A stretch of 56,329 bases of DNA from Streptomyces oryzae. Lineage in GTDB: Bacteria > Actinomycetota > Actinomycetes > Streptomycetales > Streptomycetaceae. Numbering within the stretch: the stretch's first letter is position 1; every line of letters starts with the position of its first letter. The stretch is from the NCBI RefSeq assembly GCF_017676365.1, contig NZ_JADKMA010000020.1, positions 1 through 56,329 on the forward strand, in the 5' to 3' direction. The position numbers and the translations under genes were made by a program. Below, one piece after another: positions 45,223-54,132 of this stretch. The notes beneath the pieces are model-generated. The model had not been told where the DNA came from. It did no database searches and saw nothing but the letters and a program-made list of their open reading frames with translations.

Positions 45223-45479
45223 CTTGGTCCCCTGGGCGCCGGTGGGCCCGACTGGCGCGCCGGCAACGAGGGAGCACGGGCCCACGGCCCCGCCCGTACG
45301 GTATAGGACGTTCAGACCTCACAGAGCCGGCCCGAGATGGCAATGGTCATCCCCGCTGTGCGCAAATTCCTTTCCTGTTTCACGCCTCCATCGTGTGCCG
45401 GGCCTGAGGGCCCCGCGGCCCCTCGATTATCGTCGTCGCTGGTCATGAGCGACTCGCGATCTCGGGGGAGGAAAGGCGC

Positions 45480-46454
45480 GTGCTGAACGAGACGGTTGTC
45501 CGGAGCGACGATGTGCCTGCGGCGGACCGGCTGGCCTACTGGGCCGAGAGCGTCGGGCAGACACATGCCCCGGTGCGGATGAGAAGCGAGCACGCCCACG
45601 ACTTCCACGCCCATCTGCGCGTACTGGACCTGGGGGCCGTGTCGTTGTGGCCGCAGACCTTCCAGCAACTGGTCATTCAGCGCACGCCGAAACTGATCCG
45701 GCGGTCCGACCCGGAAGTGTTCCATGTCTCGTTGGTCAGGGATGGTACCGGTGTAGGCACCTGGGAGGATCACGAGGCCGCCTACCGGCCCGCCGATCTG
45801 CATTTCAACGATTCCTCCCTGCCGTGGGAGATCCGCACCGGCGACGACCCCGTCACCGCTGTCAGCCTTGAGCTGCCCAAGTCGATGGTGCCGCTGCCGC
45901 GCAAGCTGACCGGCCGCACGCTGCCACGGCGAGTGCCGGCTGGAGAGGGCATCGGAGCGCTGCTGTCGCACTTTCTCATCCAGGTGACCAAGGACGCCGA
46001 CTCATACGAGCCCGGTGACGGGGCCCGGTTGGGCAGAATCGCGGCCGAGATGGTTGCCGCGTTGTTCGCGCACGTTCTCGAGGCCGAAAACCTTCTCGCC
46101 CCCGACACCCGCCGACGGACGCTCGTGCTGAGCGTCAAGAGCCACATCCAGCGGCATCTGCATGATCCCCAGCTCAGCCCGGCCACGATCGCGGCGGCAC
46201 TCCATATGTCGACCAGCTACCTGCACCGTCTCTTCGAGGGTGAGGAAGCCACCGTCGCTGCCTGGATACGCATGCGACGACTGGAGGCTGCTCGGCGTGA
46301 CCTCGCCGACCCGGCGCTGCACACCGTTCCCATCCACTGCATAGCGGCTCGTTCCGGCTTTCCGCGCGCGGCCGACTTCACCAGAGCCTTCCGCGCAGCC
46401 TATGGCTGCACCCCGAGGGACTACCGCAGCGGGGCGGGTGAGGCGGGGCAGTAG
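45480..46454 (+). CDS. AraC-family regulator (AraC-binding-like domain plus HTH_18)
   Basis: 324 aa. The N-terminal half (about 1-200) matches the AraC_binding_2/NtrC-adjacent type (ADRLAYWAESVGQTHAPVRM, LQVIQRTP-like strands). The C-terminal double HTH runs LSVKSHIQRHLHDPQLSPATIAAALHMSTSYLHRLFEGEEATVAAWIRMRRLEAARRDLADPAL and SGFPRAADFTRAFRAAYGCTPRDYR. GTG start follows GGGGGAGG. It heads a trio with the SnoaL-like and DUF6506 genes and may control them. Confidence 0.92.
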   Translation: MLNETVVRSDDVPAADRLAYWAESVGQTHAPVRMRSEHAHDFHAHLRVLDLGAVSLWPQTFQQLVIQRTPKLIRRSDPEVFHVSLVRDGTGVGTWEDHEAAYRPADLHFNDSSLPWEIRTGDDPVTAVSLELPKSMVPLPRKLTGRTLPRRVPAGEGIGALLSHFLIQVTKDADSYEPGDGARLGRIAAEMVAALFAHVLEAENLLAPDTRRRTLVLSVKSHIQRHLHDPQLSPATIAAALHMSTSYLHRLFEGEEATVAAWIRMRRLEAARRDLADPALHTVPIHCIAARSGFPRAADFTRAFRAAYGCTPRDYRSGAGEAGQ

Positions 46455-46529
46455 ACGCACCGCGAAGGGAGGTGTGGTCCGTGTGCTAAGGCTAAATCCC
46501 CTGGTCAAAAGCACACTTGGCGATACATG

Positions 46530-46557
46530 CCCGGGTACTCACCGGGGGGTACCCGGG
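46530..46557. promoter_or_regulatory. 8-bp inverted repeat upstream of the SnoaL-like gene
   Basis: CCCGGGTA (46530-46537) and TACCCGGG (46550-46557), spacer of 12 bases, ending 28 bp before the GTG start. Could be an RNA hairpin near the ribosome site or a regulator dyad. Confidence 0.45.
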
Positions 46558-46585
46558 TGAGATGTTCGCAGTAGGGGAGTTCGCC

Positions 46586-46984
46586 GTGGCCGGTACACGC
46601 GCAGTCGTGGATGAGTTCTATCGCCGCCTTGAGGAGGGCGAGTTGTCCACACTCCACGAACTGTTCGCCGAGCGGATCGATTGGGAGATCTACGGTTCCG
46701 AAGACGTGCCGTGGGTGGGCAGACGCTTCACACGCGAGGCAGCGGCCGAGTTCTTCTCCATACTCCCCGAACATCTGCAGATGGAGGACTTTTCCATCGA
46801 ACGGATCTTGGTGGACGGAGAGGACGCGGTCGCCTTCGCCCGCATGCGACAGATCGTCAAAGCAACCGGCAAGCTCTTCGAGTCGCCCTGCGCATTCCAC
46901 TTCACCGTCGTCGACGGAAAGATCAGCCGGTACGTCACCTTTGAGGACAGTCTCGCCCTGGCCCGCGCTTTCGGACACCAGTGA
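46586..46984 (+). CDS. SnoaL-like/ketosteroid-isomerase-fold protein
   Basis: 132 aa. NTF2-like cone fold: VVDEFYRRLEEGELSTLHELFAERIDWEIYGSEDVPWVGRRFTREAAAEFF, then ERILVDGEDAVAFARMRQIVKATGKLFESPCAFHFTVVDGKISRYVTFEDSLALARAFG. Small isomerase or cyclase-like enzymes of this fold act on diverse substrates; none can be named here. GTG 46586 has GGGGAG 6 bases upstream; an in-frame ATG at 46562 has poorer spacing. Confidence 0.78.
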   Translation: MAGTRAVVDEFYRRLEEGELSTLHELFAERIDWEIYGSEDVPWVGRRFTREAAAEFFSILPEHLQMEDFSIERILVDGEDAVAFARMRQIVKATGKLFESPCAFHFTVVDGKISRYVTFEDSLALARAFGHQ

Positions 46985-47021
46985 TCTTTTCCGGGGCAAC
47001 AGTAGTAGGAGGTCCATAGCC

Positions 47022-47321
47022 ATGGCGCTTACGCATTTCGGCTTCATCTACACGGCAGCCGGTAGCGCTGCGGGTGGGAACTTCAGTGTCGTGGAGACCG
47101 GGAAATGCCGTTGCGTGTTCGTCGGTGTGGAGAAGCCCGAGGAAGGTGTCGAAGTTGCACACCGCCTGGTGAGCGAGGGGGTGGAGCTGATCGAGCTGTG
47201 CGGAGGGTTCGGCCCGGTGTGGGCGGGACGTGTCATCGAGGCCGTTGGCGGGGCGGTTCCTGTGGGCAGCGTCGGTTACGGCCCCGAAGCGGTCGACCAG
47301 GTGCATGCGCTCTTCTCCTGA
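47022..47321 (+). CDS. DUF6506-family small protein
   Basis: 99 aa. Pattern ALTHFGFIYTAAGSAAGGNFSVVET, then VFVGVEKPEEGVEVAHRLVSEGVELIELCGGFGPVWAGRVIEAVGGAVPVGSVGYGPEAVDQVHALF matches short proteins annotated DUF6506. It looks like a flavodoxin-free alpha/beta domain with an invariant CGGFGP motif. AGGAGG 8 bases before ATG. It is 37 bp after the SnoaL-like gene, so likely the same operon. Confidence 0.8.
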   Translation: MALTHFGFIYTAAGSAAGGNFSVVETGKCRCVFVGVEKPEEGVEVAHRLVSEGVELIELCGGFGPVWAGRVIEAVGGAVPVGSVGYGPEAVDQVHALFS

Positions 47322-47723
47322 CCGGGAGTCGCCGCCCCCGGATGAGCCCCGAGCGTGATCGCCTGCGCCGTGACCAGGACCGACTGGCGTGAGCCGGACG
47401 ACGCCGCGGGTCAACCTTCCCTCCCAAGGCGAGGGTGATCTAATGGGGCGGCGATACGGTACTGATGTGCGAGGGCGCGCTCGTGCCCTCCCAACGGCCT
47501 TCAGCGGGTGAGGACTTGGCGCAGCGGATGATGACGTACGCTCCAACTTGCCGCCTCAGTGAAGCGCTGCCGCCCGCTCCGCGGTCGCTGCCTGCTGTCG
47601 GCAACAGCTCTCCGTCAAGCGTCCCATGGCACAACGCACAAGCTGCGCAGACGCGTTGAGGAAGCTCAGGCCCCGCATCCGTCCCCGTGCCCTGACCCCC
47701 CACCCTCTGGAAGATGAACAGCC
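47322..47723. other. Intergenic region (402 bp)
   Basis: Between the DUF6506 and second methyltransferase genes. A 22-codon frame at about 47443-47511 lacks support. No repeat or clear terminator was found; a promoter for the methyltransferase is expected. Confidence 0.45.
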
Positions 47724-48524
47724 ATGACGAACGCATCCCGGCCTCGCCGCAAGATCGACACCACGGTCCCGCACTCGGCCCGGATCTGGAACTACTGGAC
47801 AGGGGGCAAGGATTACTACGAAGTCGACCGCATCGCCGGCGACCGTTACATCGACAACTACCCGCCGATGCGCCTCTTTCCCCCGGAGAGCAGGGACTGG
47901 CTGCGGCGTGCCGTGACCTTCCTGACGCGGGACGAAGGGGCCAGGCAGTTCCTGGATCTCGGTGCCGGCCTGCCCACGAGCAACAACACGCACGAGATCG
48001 CACAGCGCATCGCACCCGAGTGCCGCGTGGTCTACATCGACCACGACCCGCTGGTGATCACTCATGTCGAGGCACTCCTCACGAGTACGGAGGAAGGTGC
48101 CACGGCCTACGTCGAGGAGGACATGGAGAACACGGACCTTGTCCTGCAAGGCGCCGCCGAGACACTGGATCTGTCCAAGCCCGTCGCCGTGGTCATCAGC
48201 GATGTGCTGGGCCACATCGTGGACTGGGACGAGGCTCTCGGGCTGGTGCGCCGCCTGATGGACAGGCTTCCGTCGGGAAGTTGGCTGGCAATGAGTCACT
48301 CCACCGCAGCGGACGAGAAACACCGTGAGGTCCAGGAGGAGTACAACCGCAGCGGTGCGATCCCGTACATCTTCCGTGAGCCTTCCAAGACGGTGCAGCT
48401 CTTCGACGGCCTCGAGCTGATCGACCCTCCTGGATACACCTCCTGGCCGCGTTGGATGCCTGACGCGGACACGGGAACAGCCACCGACCGGGCGGGCTGG
48501 GGCGGAGTCGCGCGCAAGCCATGA
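47724..48524 (+). CDS. SAM-dependent methyltransferase, Methyltransf_19 (DUF574) family
   Basis: 266 aa. Motifs PHSARIWNYWTGGKDYYEVDR (17-37) and FLDLGAGLPTSNNTHEIAQ (SAM loop), then VYIDHDPLVITHVEALL. Same family as the protein at 2659-3456: both have the NYW-GGKD signature and the RxWxP-like C-terminal stretch ending GGVARK. Methyl acceptor unknown. GGAAGA about 9 bases before the ATG. It converges on the hydrolase gene. Confidence 0.88.
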   Translation: MTNASRPRRKIDTTVPHSARIWNYWTGGKDYYEVDRIAGDRYIDNYPPMRLFPPESRDWLRRAVTFLTRDEGARQFLDLGAGLPTSNNTHEIAQRIAPECRVVYIDHDPLVITHVEALLTSTEEGATAYVEEDMENTDLVLQGAAETLDLSKPVAVVISDVLGHIVDWDEALGLVRRLMDRLPSGSWLAMSHSTAADEKHREVQEEYNRSGAIPYIFREPSKTVQLFDGLELIDPPGYTSWPRWMPDADTGTATDRAGWGGVARKP

Positions 48525-48731
48525 CGAGCGGCGTACGCCGCGGCCGCACCAGGGCCGAGGCAGCCGCCGCCCATTAGCGGTGGGGGTTGGCCCGGGTGAA
48601 CGCCAGAGGTGACCCGCAGGCACCGGAAGGGGCGCTACCTGCTTCGGACCTCGAACCGAGCTGCTTGGCGGCGATCGGCTCCGTATGCGCCGAGGACGGG
48701 CGGGCAGGAGTGGGCGCGGGAGCCGGCCGAA

Positions 48732-49457
48732 TCACTCCGATACGGGCAGGCACTCGGCAAGCAGGTCGACGATGTCGCGCCAGGCTCGCCGTGCGTGCCG
48801 TGGGTGGTAGCCGACGCCGGGGGGTGCGGCGTGGTCGACCGGTGGGTGGTGGAAGGCGTGAAGGGCTCCGCCGTAGACCACGAGGCGCCAGTCGATACCC
48901 GCGGCCTGCATCTCGGCGGCGAAAGCCTCCCGTTGCTCAGCGGGCATGATCGGGTCTTCCGATCCGACTCCGGCCCACACCGGGCAGCGAATGCGCGCCG
49001 CCTCGCCCGGTCGGCCCGTGGTCAGTGCGTTGACCGTCCCGATCACGCGCAGGTCGACGCCGTCGCGCCCGAGTTCCAGCCCGATGGCGCCCCCGGTGCC
49101 GTACCCGACAGCGGCGATCCGGTCGGGGTCGGTCCGCGGTTCGGCGCGCAACACGTCGAGCGCCGCATGGCCGATGCCCCGCATCCGGCCGGGGTCGGCG
49201 AGCAGCGGCATGCAGCGGGCCAGCATCTCCTCCGGGTCGTCCAAGTACCGCCCGCCGTGGAGGTCGAAGGCCAGCGCCACGTACCCCAGCTCAGCCAGGG
49301 CATCGGCCCGGTGGCGCTCGACGTCGCTGAGCCCCATGCCCTCTGGCCCGAGCAGCACCGCGGGCCGGGGCTCGGCACCGGCCGGGAGCGCGAGGTGCCC
49401 GGTCATCGTCAGACCGTCGGCCGGGTATTCGACCGTACGCGTTGTGATCGTCGTCAT
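48732..49457 (-). CDS. Dienelactone-hydrolase-family protein lacking the nucleophile
   Basis: 241 aa alpha/beta-hydrolase fold. Family features: GHLALPAGAEPRPAVLLGPEGMGLSDVERHRADALAELGYVALAFDLHGGRYLDD, WAGVGSEDPIMPAEQREAFAAEMQAAGIDWRLVVYGGALHAFHHP with Asp and His of the triad. The nucleophile elbow, normally G-x-C/S-x-G-G, reads GYGTGG: residue 120 is Gly (GGC at 49098-49100, one base from Cys TGC). Either a non-catalytic or altered-function member. I recall Streptomyces homologues with the same change, so it may be conserved. ATG 49457 is the natural start. Confidence 0.85.
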   Translation of the reverse strand: MTTITTRTVEYPADGLTMTGHLALPAGAEPRPAVLLGPEGMGLSDVERHRADALAELGYVALAFDLHGGRYLDDPEEMLARCMPLLADPGRMRGIGHAALDVLRAEPRTDPDRIAAVGYGTGGAIGLELGRDGVDLRVIGTVNALTTGRPGEAARIRCPVWAGVGSEDPIMPAEQREAFAAEMQAAGIDWRLVVYGGALHAFHHPPVDHAAPPGVGYHPRHARRAWRDIVDLLAECLPVSE

Positions 49458-50027
49458 GAGACCGGACTTTAGTGATCGTCGAGGCCCGCCGGGCCGGTGT
49501 TCACCGCTGGCAGACGGCGGTTTGTCCGGCTGCACCACCGGGGCACCGGCCGCCTGTCGTCATGCGTGCTCCGCAGAGCCGGATTTGCCGTGAGCAGGCG
49601 CTGGATTTCGGCGCGCCGGGATCGCGTCTCGAGCACCAGCAGTACGCACAGTACGTGCTGGCCGCGGACCCTCCGCACCAGGTTCCGCTCGCCCTTGTCA
49701 TGAGCTGTTCACCCAGCGGGCCGCAACCGTCCATCGATGTGACCAGCTCGGCGCAGAGCCTCCTCGGCGTGAGCACGTGCACTTCGTTCCCGGGAGCTGG
49801 GCCTGGGGACCGCCGTGGTCGGCTTCGGTGCGGGGCCTGCGTCCCGGCGGGGGAGTGCGGGCGGCGGCTGACAACTCGGGTCGAAGCCGGGCCGACCGGA
49901 TCGCCGCCCCCGCAGGACGAGTGGCGCGCCCCGGACACCCGAGCGGGCCCGGACCACCGAGGTGTCCGGCCGAACCGGCACTCCACCCCCCATCCCCTTC
50001 CCCTCCCCGAAAGATACGGAGACCGAG
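49458..50027. other. Divergent intergenic region (570 bp)
   Basis: Between the hydrolase and phospholipase starts. The minus strand has coding-like pieces in two frames (for example KGERNLVRRVRGQHVLCVLL around 49620-49690 and SMDGCGPLGEQLM around 49695-49735), perhaps a frameshifted small regulator, but no family is identifiable. It must also carry the promoter of the phospholipase gene. Confidence 0.4.
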
Positions 50028-52124
50028 ATGAGTACGTCCCTCTCCCGGCGCCGGGCCCTCGCCCTTGGCGCCGGAGCGCTCGGCGCCTCGGCAGCGGCTT
50101 CGCTGCTGCCGCCCTCCCTGCAGCGAGCCCTGGCCGCCGAGCCGCTGTCCGGCGGTCTGGACACGGTGAAGCATGTGGTGATCCTGATGCAGGAGAACCG
50201 GTCCTTCGACCACTACTTCGGCATGCTGCGCGGCGTGCGCGGCTTCGCCGACCGCAACGCCGTCGAGCTGCCGAACGGCGGTCCCGTCTACCGACAGCCG
50301 GACGGCAGAAAACACGTACTTCCCTTCCCTGTGCGGGCCGCGGCGGAGGCGCAGGAGAAGGATCTCCAGTACATCGGTGCGCTCAACCACGACTGGGACG
50401 GCGGCCAGAAGGCGTGGAACGGCGGCTGGATGAACCAGTGGATCGCCGCCAAGACACCGGCCACCATGGCGTACTACGACCGGGCCGATATCCCCCTCCA
50501 GTACGAGCTGGCCGACACCTTCACGGTCTGCGACGCCTACCACTCCTCCATGCACACCTCGACCAGCCCCAACCGCAACTACCTGTGGAGCGGCAACTCC
50601 GGGAACGAGGCAGACGGCAAGCGGGCCATCGGCAACGATGCCTACGACGAGGGAACCCACCCGGGCTACACCTGGGCCACCTACGCGGAACTGCTGGAGA
50701 AGGCGGGCCGCAGCTGGCAGACGTACACCGAGTGGGAGAACTTCACCGACAACCAGATCGAGTTCTTCGCCACCTTCAAGGCGGTGGCCCGCAAGGCGCT
50801 GGCGAAGACCGGCGGCCACACCTATATGGAGTCCTTCTACGCGGTGGTCCGCGACACCTCCGACGCCGCCGAGCGCAAGCGGCTGCTGGGACTGCTGGAC
50901 GAGGGCGTCGCCACACTCTCCCCGGCCGAGCGCAGCCTGTTCGACCGGGCGCTGCGCCGGGTGGCGACCGGCACCCTCGCCGAGGCCTTCTCACGAGACG
51001 TGGCCGCCGGAAAGCTGCCGGAGGTGTCGTACATCGTCCCCTCGGCCGTCGATTCCGAGCACCCCAGCGTGTCGTCACCGATCCACAGCGCGTCCATCGT
51101 CTACAAGGTGCTGGACGCCCTCGCCTCGCACCCCGAGGTGTGGCAGCACACGGTCGTCCTGATCAACTACGACGAGAACGACGGCTTCTTCGACCACGTC
51201 CCGCCGCCGGTCCCGCCCGCCGACGACCCCGACGAGTGGTGGAAGGGCAAGCCCACCGGCCTGGGTATCCGGGTGCCGCTGCTGGTGGTCTCGCCCTGGA
51301 CAGTGGGCGGTTACGTCTGCTCCGAGGTCTTCGACCACACCTCGGTGAACCGCTTCCTGGAGCGCTGGACGGGAATCGAGGACCCCAACATCACGCCCTG
51401 GCGCCGCCGCGTCTGCGGTGACCTCACCTCGGCCTTCGACTTCACCGACAGCCAGGCCCAGCCCACTGTGCAACAGCCGGGGCCCATACCGCCGTTCACC
51501 GGCCGCTGGCAGCCCGAGCCCCCTGCCGACCAGCGGATGCCGGAGCCGGAGCCGGGCACCCGGCCCGCCCGTCCGCTGCCGTACCAGCCGGAGGCGCACG
51601 CAACGGTAACCGACGGCAAGGTGACGGTGGCGCTCACCAACACGGGCAAGTCCGGCGTGCACTTCGCGCTGTACCCGTACGCGGGCGAGTTCAAGACGCC
51701 GCAGCACCAGGACGTCACGGACAGCGGCCGCTGGACGGTTCCGGTCTCCGGCGACCGCTACCGCTTCACGGTGACCGGACCGAACGGCTTCCGCCGCGAG
51801 TTCGCCGGCGGTGTGAAGGCGCCGGGCGCCGAGGTGCGGTCGGCCGTGGACGCGGGCACCCGCGAGCTCCGGCTGACCCTCCGCAACCGCTCGGCCTCCG
51901 CCCTCACCTTCACCCTCAGGCCGCAGGGCTATGTGAGCGAAGCGGACGCGACCCGGCTCACCCAGCAGATCCGGGTGGCCCCGGGCGCCGAGGCCACCGC
52001 CGTCCACCCGGCGGCACGGACGCACGGCTGGTACGACCTGGCAGTGACCGTGGACGGCGACTCCGCCTTCCACCGCCGCCTGATGGGCCACATCGAAAAC
52101 GGGCACGCCAGCGTCTCCGGCTGA
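50028..52124 (+). CDS. Phosphocholine-specific phospholipase C (acid phosphatase superfamily)
   Basis: 698 aa. Tat signal: SRRRALALGAGALGASAAASLLPP (residues 6-29). Catalytic domain: HVVILMQENRSFDHYFGMLRG (metal-binding Glu/Asn), DAYHSSMHTSTSPNRNYLWSG, DSEHPSVSSP and INYDENDGFFDHVPPP. C-terminal DUF756-type beta domains from about residue 520 (PLPYQPEAHATVTDGKVTVALTNTGKSGVHFALYPYA). Secreted folded through Tat. Expected to hydrolyse phosphatidylcholine or sphingomyelin for phosphate or choline. ATG after a GGAG-containing leader. Confidence 0.93.
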   Translation: MSTSLSRRRALALGAGALGASAAASLLPPSLQRALAAEPLSGGLDTVKHVVILMQENRSFDHYFGMLRGVRGFADRNAVELPNGGPVYRQPDGRKHVLPFPVRAAAEAQEKDLQYIGALNHDWDGGQKAWNGGWMNQWIAAKTPATMAYYDRADIPLQYELADTFTVCDAYHSSMHTSTSPNRNYLWSGNSGNEADGKRAIGNDAYDEGTHPGYTWATYAELLEKAGRSWQTYTEWENFTDNQIEFFATFKAVARKALAKTGGHTYMESFYAVVRDTSDAAERKRLLGLLDEGVATLSPAERSLFDRALRRVATGTLAEAFSRDVAAGKLPEVSYIVPSAVDSEHPSVSSPIHSASIVYKVLDALASHPEVWQHTVVLINYDENDGFFDHVPPPVPPADDPDEWWKGKPTGLGIRVPLLVVSPWTVGGYVCSEVFDHTSVNRFLERWTGIEDPNITPWRRRVCGDLTSAFDFTDSQAQPTVQQPGPIPPFTGRWQPEPPADQRMPEPEPGTRPARPLPYQPEAHATVTDGKVTVALTNTGKSGVHFALYPYAGEFKTPQHQDVTDSGRWTVPVSGDRYRFTVTGPNGFRREFAGGVKAPGAEVRSAVDAGTRELRLTLRNRSASALTFTLRPQGYVSEADATRLTQQIRVAPGAEATAVHPAARTHGWYDLAVTVDGDSAFHRRLMGHIENGHASVSG

Positions 52125-52165
52125 ACCGGACGGCGACGCCGAGGCGGAGCCGGCTGCCTTACGCC

Positions 52166-52201
52166 GACGGGCGGGCGGCTCCGCTCCCTCACCCGCCCGT
52201 C
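52166..52201. terminator. Bidirectional GC-rich hairpin after the phospholipase gene
   Basis: GACGGGCGGG (52166-52175) and CCCGCCCGTC (52192-52201) form a perfect 10-bp stem with a 16-base loop, between the converging phospholipase and small membrane protein genes. No U-run. Confidence 0.65.
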
Positions 52202-52267
52202 ACCGTCCGGCTGCCCACTGCCGAAATGGGCGGGCGACCCAGCCGTTTCCCGGCCATCCGGCTACAG

Positions 52268-52477
52268 CTAAAGCTTGATCTCAGCGACCTGCTCGACGAG
52301 TTGCCCTGTCACCCGCAGCAGCCCCTGCCCCAGTTCGGTCGGCGCGAGGAGGAGGCCCAGGACCAGGACGATGAGGACGGTCAGCTTCTCGTCGGCACGA
52401 CTCCGAGCCTCCGTACGGCGCCGCAGACGCACTACGACGATGAACGCCAGGAGCACAGCCAGGTTGATGTTGAGCAC
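52268..52477 (-). CDS. Small membrane protein (two helices)
   Basis: 69 aa: VLNINLAVLLAFIVVVRLRRR forms helix 1, a basic loop (RTEARSRADEK), then LTVLIVLVLGLLLAPTELGQGLL forms helix 2. Resembles very short membrane proteins on Streptomyces mobile elements and plasmids. GTG start with GAGAGGGGGG about 6 bases upstream. It sits 226 bp downstream of the Mrr-type nuclease on the same strand, so may be functionally linked. Confidence 0.65.
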   Translation of the reverse strand: MLNINLAVLLAFIVVVRLRRRTEARSRADEKLTVLIVLVLGLLLAPTELGQGLLRVTGQLVEQVAEIKL

Positions 52478-52703
52478 CCGCCCCCCTCTCGCCTCTGCCC
52501 CGTTGTAAGGCACATTGCCTCCCCCGCGCAGGCATGCGAGCGCAGTTGGCGCTGTTCAGTCCCCCTTTGACTGGAAGTACGCGGCGCTGTCCCGTACGAC
52601 GCGCCCGATGCCCCTCGGAGTCCAACTGAAAGACGCCTAGTCGCGGACGGCGCAGTGGGGGGCTGATACCGGCCGGTGGTCAGCCCCCCACCGCTGTGCT
52701 CGG

Positions 52704-53414
52704 TCAGCGCGCCGGCCGCCGCGGTGGCGGAACCTTCGGTAACAGTTCCCACAGCGGCCAGGAGCCCGCAGCCCACCGCGCGAGCATGTGGCGGTCCACC
52801 AGGTGCATCTGCTGGTCCCTCCCGAAGGGGACGGCGTCCCGGGTGAAGCGCCCGTTGGTGAGCATCACCACCACGTCCGCGTTGTGCACCGGCCGTGCCG
52901 TCCCGTTGAGCCGTTGCAGGTCCGGGGTGCCGATGGCCGCGCCGGCCAGGCCGTCACGGCGGTGCTTGCACTGGATCACCCACCGCCGGCCCGCAGGGTC
53001 CGTTGCGATGACATCCGCACCCTTGTCCCCCCGGCCCCCGGTGCGTACCGCGTCCCGGCAGCCGTCCCGGAACATCAGGTCACGTACCGCGTGCTCGAAC
53101 TCCGCGTGACCCAGCGTGTCCAGCTGCGCCACCTGGAAGCGCAGCCCGTGAGCCCGAGCCGCCTCCCACCGCCGCCGCTGCACCTGCTGCTGCCACCACA
53201 CGGCTGCGGCAGCCGCGGTCAGTACCCCGGCCAGGACCAGCACCCACCAGTGAGCGAGGAGCCACTGCACCAGGGCGATGACCAGGCTCACGCCGACCAC
53301 CACGACCACCCCGGCAGCCAGCAGCTTCGCCTCCCCGTTGCCCCGCCGCCTGCGCCGGCGACGGACCGGAGCCCTCCGGGCCGGAGCCTTCCGCACCGGC
53401 CGCCGCCCGCTCAC
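52704..53414 (-). CDS. Membrane-anchored Mrr-type restriction endonuclease-fold protein
   Basis: 236 aa. N-terminal basic region (KAPARRAPVRRRRRRRG), two membrane helices at about 29-50 and 55-70, then an Mrr_cat nuclease domain (about 95-215): LDTLGHAEFEHAVRDLMFRDG, GGRGDKGADVIATDPAGRRWVIQCKH with the D...QxK catalytic pattern, and NADVVVMLTNGRF. Such anchored Mrr proteins may restrict methylated or foreign DNA at the membrane. GTG start overlaps the stop of the upstream small protein (GTGA). Confidence 0.85.
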   Translation of the reverse strand: MSGRRPVRKAPARRAPVRRRRRRRGNGEAKLLAAGVVVVVGVSLVIALVQWLLAHWWVLVLAGVLTAAAAAVWWQQQVQRRRWEAARAHGLRFQVAQLDTLGHAEFEHAVRDLMFRDGCRDAVRTGGRGDKGADVIATDPAGRRWVIQCKHRRDGLAGAAIGTPDLQRLNGTARPVHNADVVVMLTNGRFTRDAVPFGRDQQMHLVDRHMLARWAAGSWPLWELLPKVPPPRRPAR

Positions 53415-53713
53415 CGGGCGCTCCCGGGCTGCGGCGGCTTGCCGGTGGGAAAGGTGATCCGCAGCAGTGGCGTCTCCACCTCGCCGCGGGGCGCCGCAGG
53501 AGCCTTCGGCTTGCCCCGCTGCTCACGGGAGGCGGCATGGCCGTCTCCGCCACCGTGCCCCCCGATGGCTATGAGCAGCAGCGCGATGGCAGCAGCCACC
53601 GCCAGAACCGGCACCGGCCCTCCCGGGACCGCCCCTCGCAAGGCCGGAGCAGACCTGCTGTGCGCTCGTACCGGAGTCCCATCCCTGCGCGTGTACGCAC
53701 GGACGTCAACCAC
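53411..53713 (-). CDS. Small membrane protein with YTRRDGTPV-H motif
   Basis: 100 aa. Starts VDVRAYTRRDGTPVRAHSR, a motif (YxRxDGTxVxxHxR) recurring in small phage, plasmid and mobile-element proteins and next to Mrr-type nucleases in actinobacteria. One membrane helix follows (VPVLAVAAAIALLLIAIGG), then a Gly/His- and Pro-rich tail. It is coupled by GTGA to the nuclease gene. Possibly an accessory or anchoring partner; function unproven. Confidence 0.75.
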   Translation of the reverse strand: MVDVRAYTRRDGTPVRAHSRSAPALRGAVPGGPVPVLAVAAAIALLLIAIGGHGGGDGHAASREQRGKPKAPAAPRGEVETPLLRITFPTGKPPQPGSAR

Positions 53714-54132
53714 ATGCCCTCCCTTGGTGAATTCAGCGGATCCCCGCGAACTCCCAGTGCACCACGCTCCACTGACAGCCCGTCACCGAGCAGATCACTG
53801 GGAGGGGAGCCGGTCGGGGAGGTTCGGCGCCGTGGAACGCGAAGTGAGCGACATCGGTCCACAGCCACATGGCTCCACCGATCTGCTACGGGCACTTGAT
53901 CGCACTACGGACCAGGGCGGCGTTCGGGGACATCGGCAACACCGTGGACGTCGGACCAATCGTCCGGGACGACGAGGACGGGCCTCGTCACTGAGCAGGG
54001 GACGAACAGCCAGGGGCTGACACCAACGGAGGCGCTGCCCGTTTCGATGCCAAGGAGAAGGCCGCCCGCAGGGTGGGCGGCGGGGCGTCCATGTCGGTGG
54101 GGCGTCCGGCGCAGCCGGCGGCCGGTTCGGGG
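53714..54132. other. Intergenic region (419 bp)
   Basis: Between the small membrane protein and CutC. Plus strand about 53832-53990 reads coding-like in two successive frames (VEREVSDIGPQPHGSTDLLR, then GDIGNTVDVGPIVRDDEDG), consistent with a frameshifted relic of a small gene. No family was recognised. Confidence 0.35.
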
